Assembly (NCBI GenBank): GCA_947311125.1
Contig: CAMZKI010000267.1
Location: 1-11,539 of the forward strand
Direction of reading: 5' to 3'
DNA: 11,539 bases
From: an uncultured Chlorobiota bacterium
GTDB taxonomy: Bacteria; Bacteroidota; Bacteroidia; Bacteroidales; JAADGE01
In this document: in pieces, positions 1-7,097 of the stretch
How the letters are laid out: each line of letters begins with the position of its first letter
Numbering within the stretch: the stretch's first letter is position 1
Position numbers and translations under genes: made by a program
Notes under the pieces: model-generated
The model's input: the letters and a program-made list of their open reading frames with translations, nothing else
What the model was told of the DNA's origin: nothing
Databases searched by the model: none

Positions 1-116
1 CTTTCAAGACTGTTTTGAGAGAAAACGGCAACACGCGGGTTCTCCGGTTGTATATTGTATATAAATGCAGCGATTCCTCTTGCAAAGTCAAACACTTGTT
101 TGTATGTCCATTCGAA
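1..116 (-). repeat. Left arm of 116-bp perfect inverted repeat (probable fold-back artefact)
   Basis: Bases 1-116 are the exact reverse complement of 240-355 (paired positions sum to 356). After one mismatch (117/239) the pairing continues for five more bases, to 122/234. Read on the minus strand this arm encodes the same acyl-CoA synthetase segment as the right arm, including the residues FEWTYKQ. The repeat starts at the first base of the window and copies coding sequence, so the likeliest explanation is a chimeric fold-back during amplification or assembly at a contig end. A genuine genomic inverted duplication is possible but less likely. Confidence 0.95.
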
Positions 117-3100
117 TGGTTTAATATCATTTCCGAAAGTATCAGAAAAACCGATTATAATCTTGAAAAACTTCTGAAACAACGCACGGCAGAACATCCG
201 GATAAAATTCTTTTTAAAGGAAAAAGCAAATCAAAACCTTTCGAATGGACATACAAACAAGTGTTTGACTTTGCAAGAGGAATCGCTGCATTTATATACA
301 ATATACAACCGGAGAACCCGCGTGTTGCCGTTTTCTCTCAAAACAGTCTTGAAAGTGCCGTAAGCGACTTAGCCTGCCTGTCTTACAATATTTTTAATAC
401 TCCCTTAAATATTCATTTTAATGAAAAAACACTGAAATACATCTTTGATTTACTGGATATAAACATTGTAATAACAGACATTCCGGAAAGAATTGACAAA
501 CTTAACAGAATTAAAAACTCGGTAAAAACTAATTTTAAAATAATCACAACCAAAAGTCAATATGCAAATTATAAAGGAGTAAATTTCTATCTGAACAAAG
601 AAAGTAAAAAAATAACACTGTCAAATGCTGATAAAGCACTCGGCAAAATAAAACCCGGACCGTTAAACCAAGTTGCAACCGCAATGTTTACTTCGGGCAG
701 TACCGGTATGCCTAAAGGCGTGTCATTCTCAATGTATAACATAATAATAAAACGATTTGCAAGAGCATTAGCCCTCCCGCAAGTCGGAAATGACGAAAAA
801 ATGATATGCTACCTCCCGCTGTTTCATACTTTCGGCAGATACCTCGAACTTACAGGAAGCATTTTTTGGAGCGGAACTTATGTTTTTGCCGGAGATACCT
901 CCTCTGATACGCTTTTATCCTTATTTCCAAAAGAAAACCCGACCGGTTTTATAAGCGTACCCGTAAGATGGGTGCAAATCTACGAATCCTGCATTAAAAT
1001 ATTAAACGGAACAGAAACAGAAAAAGAGGCAATTGAAAAAATACAGAAGATAACAGGAAAAAACCTCCGATGGGGATTATCAGCTGCGGGATATCTTGAC
1101 CCGAAGATATTCAGATTCTTCCATAAACACGGAATTGCCCTTAACAGCGGTTTCGGCATGACCGAAGCTACCGGCGGCATAACTATGACACCCTCAAACG
1201 ATTACAAAGAAAATTCCACCGGAATACCGTTACCCGGTACCCAAACAAAATTAAAAGATACCGGTGAACTTGAAATTAAAGGTCATTATATTGCAAAATA
1301 CCTTGAAGATGCAGGACCTGACGATATTATTCCTTACCCTGAAGAAGAAGACTATTGGCTTCCTACCGGAGATATTTTTAAAATTGACGAAACAGGACAT
1401 CATCAAATAATAGACAGAGTAAAAGACATATATAAAAACAATAAAGGACAAACAATAGCTCCTTTGATAATTGAGAAAAAATTTGCCGGTGTGCCCGGAA
1501 TTAAACGCACGTTTTTGGTAGGCGACGGAAAACCGTATAACGTTCTTCTTATTATCCCGGATAAAGAAGACCCTGTTATAAAAAACTCTTCAAAAGAAGA
1601 AAACATTCAGGAGTATTTTCATCAAATTGTAATGACTGCAAACAAAGATTTAGCTCCTTATGAAAGAATAATAAATTTCAGCATAGCAAACAGAGATTTC
1701 TCTAAAGAAAAAGGTGAGCTTACACCTAAAGGCTCTTTTAAAAGAAAAGTTATTGAAAAAAATTTTGAAACCCTTATAAAAGAGCTCTATAAATCAAACA
1801 ATATAATATTTAAGTTCAATTCTTTCGATGTTATTATCCCACGCTGGTTTTATCGTGACTCCGGAATTTTAGAAACAGATATAATAAAAACAAGAAACGG
1901 ATTATATAATAAAGTTGAAAACAAATTTTTAAAAATAAAAAAAGCAAAACACAAAAATACTTATACAATAGGCGACTTAAACTACAAAATAAATAAAAAT
2001 ACAATTGATTTAGGAAGGCTTATAAGACAACCTAAATTATGGACGGGAAATCCGGAGCTTATTAATTTCTCACCCTGCAAGGTAAGTTATGACACCTCTT
2101 TTAAAGATTTTGCACATCAGATATGCCTTCCGGAAGAAAATATAAAAACTTATGAATCTTCTGAAATTGCACGCCTCTCCGTTCCCGATGATTCGGATTT
2201 AACACTGTTAAATCAATTAATATCCGTCGCTTTACACGGAAGCACAAAAAATGCCGAAAAAAGCCTTCAGCAAATTGAAATGATTTTTCCGGAATACGAA
2301 AAAAATAAAGCCGAAATAATTCGCCGCAGATTAGAAGCACTTGCCTCCCATAAAAATGAAAATATAAGAATTGAAGCATACAGAATTTTATTATCAAAAG
2401 ACCCTGAGCCTAACTTTGCAGAACTTTTGCCTGCTTTCATAAATTCAGGAAAAACATTCCTTAACGAAAAAAGTATAAACGCTTTGGCAAAAACAACTTT
2501 TTCTTTAAGACAATTAGACATTATAAGAAAAAGAATGCACCAATACAGAGAAAACCTTAATTGGCCCGCAGATAAAAATACCATAAAACAATTTGACAAT
2601 ATTTTTAAACTTTTACTGAAATTCGGAATAAACCATCCTAAATACTATAAATCTTTGAGAGCCGAGTTTGCCTCATGGATTCTTCTGAAAAAAGAGCCTG
2701 TTTTGTCAAAAAAAGCAAAAAAATACTTTTTTGAACTTTACGATAATTTTGAAAAATACGTAACAAAAAAACAAGATAAAATTTCAGAAAAACAACTTAC
2801 GGAAAAAATAATTTTTGATGACGACATCGAAAATGACGATAAGAAAGAATTAATATCAAAATTAGCGGCAAATAATTCTTTAAAACAAGCAATCTTTCTT
2901 ATCTATGACGATTTTAACTTTAATTTTAAAAATATACAGGAAAACGGAATTTGGGTATCAGGAATTAAAAGCTACAAAAACACCAAACACTACCGAATGA
3001 GCATTAATACCGTTAAAGGTAAACACTATAACCTGCATATATCAATTGACAAGCGTCTTAAAACAAAAGAAGGACTCGAAACATTATTCCGACAAATATC

Positions 3101-4496
3101 TATCGGCGGTTATCCGTTCGATATGCCTGTTACGGCACGTTTCGGTTGTGCAAATACCTACGAAAACACCTTAATATCTTCATACCTCAATATGCTTACG
3201 GCTTGGGACAAAATCAGAACAATTGCAGAAGTACAGGCATCGGGGCATATTGATAATGCAAATATTTGGAGAAAAATTTACATCCGGTCAGTCAGTGCTT
3301 TTTTGAAAGCCTGGGATTACGGAGGAAGAGAAGTGTTGCCGGGCTATATTTCTCCTAACAACGTTGCCTTACCGGAAAATGATTTTTCTGATAATGCTCT
3401 GATAATATCATTAACAAACTGGAAATCTACAAAAGATATTAAAACACTTTTCTTTTCTGTCTATAAAAATTTTTACCTGCAGGTAACGGCACATTATCCG
3501 ATACTTAAACGCTTTTTGAAATTACGCTGGATTTTTCACTCCTGCATCGAAGCCTTCGGAAAAGAAAAAGGTTTAAATATTTTAAACCAACTGTCTTCCG
3601 AACTCAAATATGCCGAAAACTTAACTGAAAACGAAGAAAAAATAAAAGAAACACTGTTAAACTATCTTAAAACATACAAAAACAGAGAATACCTGCCTCT
3701 TGCATTATTCAATGCCGTTGACAGATACGAAGATTGGAGTCATAAAAATCATTCGGCAACGCCGGCAGCCAAACATCAAACAATTTCTGAACTCTTTGAC
3801 TTATATGCTCTGAAAAAATATCCCGAAATTGTAAGATACCACTTTTTCAGGAATACATATTTTAAAGATTCAAGTAAGGAAATAACCGAAAAATTCGATA
3901 TCCTGCTTGCAAAAATGACCGAAAATAAAAATCTGTTGCCGATACAGCTTATAGAACTATCCGATTTACAAACAGTTCTTAAAAGTAAAGACGATAAAAA
4001 AATATTTGACAAAATGGTCTTTCCGGATATAAAACAAAAACAAAACATAAATATTCTTACCGTAGGAAAAAAAGATGAGGAGCACGTGATTGTAAAATCA
4101 ATTCTGAAAGACAAAGATAAAGTTGAATATATTATGAGAGAACCCTTAGAAGCATCGGAGGTAGGCGAACTGTACAAACTTTTCTATAAAGAAAATTATC
4201 CTAAAGAAATCTCGGAACCCGATAAACATTATATTGTATTAGACTCAAACGAACTTCTTATAGGCGGCTTATGTTATAAAGAACTGGAAGAAGACGTTGT
4301 TTTAATCGACGGAATGGCAGTAACCTCTGTTTTGCACGGTAAAGGTATAGGCTCCGCAATGATGGAAGATTTTTTTACAAGAATGAAAGTAAAAGGCAAA
4401 AAAATAATAAAAGCACATTTCCTTTTCGGAAATTATTATTTAAAACATAATTTCGTAATCGATAAAAAATGGGGTGCTTTAGTCAAAAAACTTTAA
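117..4496 (+). CDS. Acyl-CoA synthetase / uncharacterised middle / GNAT acyltransferase fusion, 5' end obscured
   Basis: This encodes a giant protein of at least 1459 residues (codon at 117 taken as residue 1). Residues ~14-555 form an AMP-forming acyl-CoA synthetase of the ANL superfamily, which activates a carboxylic acid with ATP and loads it on CoA. Visible motifs are the P-loop FTSGSTGMPKG (191-201), GFGMTE (345-350), TGD (417-419), DRVKD (433-437) and the C-terminal GELTPKGSFKRK, with K542 the best candidate for the catalytic lysine. Residues ~695-815 are helix-rich and HEAT-like. Residues ~925-1105 faintly resemble a kinase fold. Residues ~1335-1459 are a GNAT acyltransferase with the acyl-CoA-binding loop HGKGIG (1407-1412). 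The frame stays open upstream to a TTG at 15, but bases 1-116 are an inverted copy of this same gene, so that start is spurious. No ATG or GTG lies in frame between 117 and 239; the true start was probably a few codons upstream. The acyl substrate and the acyl acceptor are unknown. The gene ends 25 bases from the convergent purB, with no clear terminator hairpin between them. Confidence 0.88.
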   Translation, partial: WFNIISESIRKTDYNLEKLLKQRTAEHPDKILFKGKSKSKPFEWTYKQVFDFARGIAAFIYNIQPENPRVAVFSQNSLESAVSDLACLSYNIFNTPLNIHFNEKTLKYIFDLLDINIVITDIPERIDKLNRIKNSVKTNFKIITTKSQYANYKGVNFYLNKESKKITLSNADKALGKIKPGPLNQVATAMFTSGSTGMPKGVSFSMYNIIIKRFARALALPQVGNDEKMICYLPLFHTFGRYLELTGSIFWSGTYVFAGDTSSDTLLSLFPKENPTGFISVPVRWVQIYESCIKILNGTETEKEAIEKIQKITGKNLRWGLSAAGYLDPKIFRFFHKHGIALNSGFGMTEATGGITMTPSNDYKENSTGIPLPGTQTKLKDTGELEIKGHYIAKYLEDAGPDDIIPYPEEEDYWLPTGDIFKIDETGHHQIIDRVKDIYKNNKGQTIAPLIIEKKFAGVPGIKRTFLVGDGKPYNVLLIIPDKEDPVIKNSSKEENIQEYFHQIVMTANKDLAPYERIINFSIANRDFSKEKGELTPKGSFKRKVIEKNFETLIKELYKSNNIIFKFNSFDVIIPRWFYRDSGILETDIIKTRNGLYNKVENKFLKIKKAKHKNTYTIGDLNYKINKNTIDLGRLIRQPKLWTGNPELINFSPCKVSYDTSFKDFAHQICLPEENIKTYESSEIARLSVPDDSDLTLLNQLISVALHGSTKNAEKSLQQIEMIFPEYEKNKAEIIRRRLEALASHKNENIRIEAYRILLSKDPEPNFAELLPAFINSGKTFLNEKSINALAKTTFSLRQLDIIRKRMHQYRENLNWPADKNTIKQFDNIFKLLLKFGINHPKYYKSLRAEFASWILLKKEPVLSKKAKKYFFELYDNFEKYVTKKQDKISEKQLTEKIIFDDDIENDDKKELISKLAANNSLKQAIFLIYDDFNFNFKNIQENGIWVSGIKSYKNTKHYRMSINTVKGKHYNLHISIDKRLKTKEGLETLFRQISIGGYPFDMPVTARFGCANTYENTLISSYLNMLTAWDKIRTIAEVQASGHIDNANIWRKIYIRSVSAFLKAWDYGGREVLPGYISPNNVALPENDFSDNALIISLTNWKSTKDIKTLFFSVYKNFYLQVTAHYPILKRFLKLRWIFHSCIEAFGKEKGLNILNQLSSELKYAENLTENEEKIKETLLNYLKTYKNREYLPLALFNAVDRYEDWSHKNHSATPAAKHQTISELFDLYALKKYPEIVRYHFFRNTYFKDSSKEITEKFDILLAKMTENKNLLPIQLIELSDLQTVLKSKDDKKIFDKMVFPDIKQKQNINILTVGKKDEEHVIVKSILKDKDKVEYIMREPLEASEVGELYKLFYKENYPKEISEPDKHYIVLDSNELLIGGLCYKELEEDVVLIDGMAVTSVLHGKGIGSAMMEDFFTRMKVKGKKIIKAHFLFGNYYLKHNFVIDKKWGALVKKL
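240..355 (+). repeat. Right arm of the 116-bp inverted repeat, inside the synthetase gene
   Basis: This copy lies in its natural coding context, in the N-terminal part of the acyl-CoA synthetase domain. The reading frame is continuous on both sides and the encoded sequence fits the family, so I take this arm as the original and 1-116 as the copy. The spacer between the arms is 117-239. Confidence 0.93.
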
Positions 4497-4521
4497 AAAT
4501 AATGCCTGATTTCATATAATT

Positions 4522-5865
4522 TTATATCCCCGTATAACTTTCAGGTGTAATTTTTTTCAATTCTCGTTTTATCTTTTCCGAAACATCCAGATTATCAATA
4601 AATTCAGAAATTGTTTCGGCATTGACATTATTACCTGTTCTGGTAAGTTCTTTTAAAGTTTCATACGGATTCGGATACTTTTCTCTTCGTAAAATTGTCT
4701 GAATTGCTTCTGCAACAACAGCGTAATTTTTTTGCAAATCTTCTTTTATAACTTGTTCGTTTAATTCGATTTTGTTTAATCCTTTAAGTAAAGATTTATA
4801 AGCAATCAACGAATAAGCAAAAGGCAATCCGATATTTCTCATAACGGTAGAATCCGTCAAATCTCTTTGTAAGCGAGAAACAGGCAATTTTGCCGATAAA
4901 TGTTCGCAAACAGCATTAGCCATACCCAAGTTTCCCTCGGCATTTTCAAAATCAATAGGATTAACTTTATGCGGCATAGCCGAAGACCCTACTTCTTTTT
5001 TATTTATTTTTTGTTTAAAATAATTCAATGAAATATAAGTCCAAAAATCACGAGACAAATCAATCAAAACAGTATTTATTCTTTTTACGTTATCTAAAAA
5101 TGCAGCCAAATTATCATAATGCTCAATTTGTGTGGTGGTTTGCGAACGGTCAAGGTTTAAAACATGATTAACAAAAGAATTAGCGAATTTTACCCAGTCA
5201 ATTTCAGGATAAGCAACGTAATGTGCATTAAAGTTACCGGTTGCTCCGCCGAATTTTGCAGAATACGGAATTATCTGTAAATAAGCAATTTGCTTGCGTA
5301 AGCGTTCCGTAAAAACCTCTATTTCCTTTCCCAAACGTGTGGGCGATGCCGGTTGACCGTGTGTTCTTGCAAGCATCGAAATATCTTTAAATTTATCGGA
5401 AAGTTCAAATAAAGTTTCTGTCAACATTTTTAAAAGCGGCAAAAAAATACTTTCGACAGCATCCCTTAACATCATAGGGAATGCCGTATTATTAATATCC
5501 TGAGACGTCAGTCCGAAATGTATAAATTCTTTGTACTCCGAAAGTCCGGCTTCGTCAAATTTATCTCTTAAGAAATACTCAACGGCTTTAACATCATGAT
5601 TTGTAATTCTTTCAATATCTTTTACTTTCCCTGCGTCATCTTCCGAAAAATAACGAACAATATTTCGCAAACTCCTGAACTCTGCTTTACTTATATTTTT
5701 CAATTGCGGTAAAGGTATCTCACATAAAGCTATAAAATACTCAATCTCAACTGTCAAACGATATTTTATCAACGCAAATTCAGAAAAGAAACTTGCTAAC
5801 CCGTCAACTTTATTCCTGTATCTTCCGTCAAGCGGAGAGATTGCCCTTAATTCGGTAAGTAACAT
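4522..5865 (-). CDS. purB: Adenylosuccinate lyase
   Basis: This cytosolic enzyme of purine synthesis removes fumarate from SAICAR to give AICAR and from adenylosuccinate to give AMP. The protein is 447 residues, close to the E. coli-type enzyme (456), and begins with the characteristic ISPLDGRY segment. The superfamily signature GSSAMPHKVNP lies at residues 293-303, with the catalytic serine at 294 or 295. The THGQPASPTRLGKE block (from ~168) carries the second catalytic histidine, H169. I chose the ATG at 5863-5865 because it gives the usual family N-terminus; the frame extends six codons upstream to a TTG at 5881-5883, which overlaps a possible promoter. No Shine-Dalgarno sequence is visible, as is common in Bacteroidota. 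The gene is divergent from dinB and convergent with the synthetase fusion, so it is probably transcribed alone. All expected motifs are intact. Confidence 0.97.
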   Translation of the reverse strand: MLLTELRAISPLDGRYRNKVDGLASFFSEFALIKYRLTVEIEYFIALCEIPLPQLKNISKAEFRSLRNIVRYFSEDDAGKVKDIERITNHDVKAVEYFLRDKFDEAGLSEYKEFIHFGLTSQDINNTAFPMMLRDAVESIFLPLLKMLTETLFELSDKFKDISMLARTHGQPASPTRLGKEIEVFTERLRKQIAYLQIIPYSAKFGGATGNFNAHYVAYPEIDWVKFANSFVNHVLNLDRSQTTTQIEHYDNLAAFLDNVKRINTVLIDLSRDFWTYISLNYFKQKINKKEVGSSAMPHKVNPIDFENAEGNLGMANAVCEHLSAKLPVSRLQRDLTDSTVMRNIGLPFAYSLIAYKSLLKGLNKIELNEQVIKEDLQKNYAVVAEAIQTILRREKYPNPYETLKELTRTGNNVNAETISEFIDNLDVSEKIKRELKKITPESYTGI

Positions 5866-5880
5866 AGTATTAATTTTATG

Positions 5881-5888
5881 CAAAATTA
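5881..5888 (-). promoter_or_regulatory. Possible Bacteroidota -7 element for purB
   Basis: On the minus strand this reads TAATTTTG, which fits the Bacteroidota -7 consensus TAnnTTTG. It lies 15 bases before the purB ATG, implying a leader of only about 10 bases. No convincing -33 TTG element is seen at the expected spacing, and the gap is AT-rich, so a chance match is possible. Confidence 0.3.
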
Positions 5889-5905
5889 CTAAAAATCATC
5901 AGTTA

Positions 5906-5926
5906 TTTATGATTTATTATCATAAA
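5906..5926. promoter_or_regulatory. Short perfect dyad in the purB-dinB divergent gap
   Basis: TTTATGAT (5906-5913) and ATCATAAA (5919-5926) form a perfect 8-bp inverted repeat around a 5-base spacer. It lies between two divergent genes and overlaps the first possible ATG of dinB (5909). It could be an operator for a dimeric regulator, or a chance palindrome in AT-rich DNA. The regulator is unknown; the sequence does not resemble the E. coli LexA box. Confidence 0.25.
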
Positions 5927-7027
5927 AAATCTGATTTTTGCAAAGTGAAAGAAAACAAAATAAGAAAAATTATTCATATTGATATGGATGCTTTTTTTGC
6001 TTCCGCAGAACAAAGAGACAACCCTAACCTCCGAGAAAAGCCGGTTGCTGTCAGCGGAAGCGGAAACAGAAGCGTAATAGCTGCAGCAAGCTACGAAGCC
6101 CGAAAATACGGAATACACTCGGCAATGCCGGCAATAGTTGCCCTCAAAAAGTGTCCTTTTTTAATTTTTGTTCGCCCCGATTTTAATAAATACAAACAGA
6201 TTTCAGAACAGATTCGCAAAATTTTCTTTGAATATACTGATTTAGTCGAACCTTTATCTTTAGATGAAGCTTTTTTAGATGTAACCGAAAATAAAATAAA
6301 CCTGCCTTCAGCAACAATTATAGCAAAACAAATCAAGAAAAAAATAAAAGAACAAACCGAACTTACGGCATCGGCAGGTGTTTCTTTTAATAAATTTCTG
6401 GCAAAAATTGCTTCCGACCATAATAAACCCGATGGTTTTTTTGCAATTACTCCTGATAAAGCAGAAGAATTTATCGAAAATCTTGAAATCCGAAAATTTT
6501 TCGGTATAGGAAAAGTAACAGCTGAGAAAATGCATAAATACGGTATTCGTAACGGATACGACCTAAAACAAAAAAGCTTACAATATCTGATAAAACGTTT
6601 CGGTAAGCAAGGTAAATATTTTTACGATATTGCCCGAGGCATTGATAACAGAGACGTTAATCCTGACAGACTGCGAAAGTCAATCGGCACCGAAAAAACC
6701 TTTGCCGATGATATTTTTAATATTGAAAATATTTACGAAAAAGCAGAGCAAATTGCAAAAAAATTAATTGCTCGTTGCAGAAACGCCGAAACTTACGGAA
6801 AAACACTGACAATTAAGATTAAATATTCTGATTTTAACCAAATTACAAAAAGTAAAACACTAAATTATACAATTAAAGATATTAAAACAATACTTAGTTT
6901 AACCGATGAGTTATTTAACGATACAGACCTTTCTTATAAGCCTATAAGACTTATTGGTATGTCTGTCAGCAATTTAGACCATAAAATTAAGGAAAATGCA
7001 TTTCAGTTAAGTTTTGACTTCAAATAA
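5909..7027 (+). CDS. dinB: DNA polymerase IV (Y-family translesion polymerase)
   Basis: This error-prone polymerase bypasses damaged template bases and works with the sliding clamp. The 372-residue frame contains the palm motif HIDMDAFFAS (23-32), with metal-binding D25 and F30 at the steric-gate position that excludes ribonucleotides. The second active-site motif SLDEAFLD supplies D119 and E120. The thumb (IRKFFGIGKVTAEKMHKYGI) and the little-finger domain follow. The protein ends in QLSFDF (366-371), a good match to the clamp-binding motif of DinB proteins. The start is uncertain: ATG at 5909 gives an N-terminus about 12 residues longer than GTG at 5945 (VKENKIRKIIHIDMD), which fits the usual family length better and avoids the upstream dyad. 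No imuA/imuB or lexA neighbour is present. Confidence 0.96.
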   Translation: MIYYHKKSDFCKVKENKIRKIIHIDMDAFFASAEQRDNPNLREKPVAVSGSGNRSVIAAASYEARKYGIHSAMPAIVALKKCPFLIFVRPDFNKYKQISEQIRKIFFEYTDLVEPLSLDEAFLDVTENKINLPSATIIAKQIKKKIKEQTELTASAGVSFNKFLAKIASDHNKPDGFFAITPDKAEEFIENLEIRKFFGIGKVTAEKMHKYGIRNGYDLKQKSLQYLIKRFGKQGKYFYDIARGIDNRDVNPDRLRKSIGTEKTFADDIFNIENIYEKAEQIAKKLIARCRNAETYGKTLTIKIKYSDFNQITKSKTLNYTIKDIKTILSLTDELFNDTDLSYKPIRLIGMSVSNLDHKIKENAFQLSFDFK

Positions 7028-7062
7028 GTCTTTTTTGCAACTTATTTATATTATTTTTGTCT

Positions 7063-7070
7063 TATCTTTG
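7063..7070 (+). promoter_or_regulatory. Probable Bacteroidota -7 promoter element for the surface protein gene
   Basis: TATCTTTG matches the TAnnTTTG consensus exactly and ends 27 bases before the ATG at 7098, leaving a leader of roughly 20 bases. The nearest upstream TTG (7035-7037) is about 25 bases away, somewhat longer than the usual -33/-7 spacing. The match makes independent transcription of the downstream gene likely rather than read-through from dinB. Confidence 0.5.
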
Positions 7071-7097
7071 TATAATACCTAATTAATTTCCTTTACT

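Noticed and set aside
15..116. N-terminal extension of the synthetase frame from a TTG at 15
   Set aside because: It is translated from the inverted copy of 240-355, has no resemblance to an ANL N-terminus, and is open only by chance.
1..355. Invertible phase-variation switch with 116-bp arms
   Set aside because: The right arm and the spacer are coding for a conserved enzyme domain, so inversion would destroy the protein; there is no recombinase in the window and the repeat begins exactly at the edge.
2101..4177. Minus-strand open frames inside the fusion gene (2101-2397, 2267-2599, 3776-4177)
   Set aside because: They are antisense shadows of a well-supported coding frame, rich in F, S and I, with no recognisable domain.
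4497..4521. Bidirectional terminator between the convergent genes
   Set aside because: Only 25 AT-rich bases are present and no stable stem can be drawn.
5866..5883. TTG start for purB six codons upstream
   Set aside because: The ATG at 5863-5865 gives the standard family N-terminus, and the TTG overlaps a promoter-like element.
7071..7076. TATAAT hexamer as a sigma-70 -10 box
   Set aside because: Bacteroidota primary sigma factors use TAnnTTTG, which is present just upstream at 7063-7070; the hexamer is probably incidental in AT-rich leader DNA.
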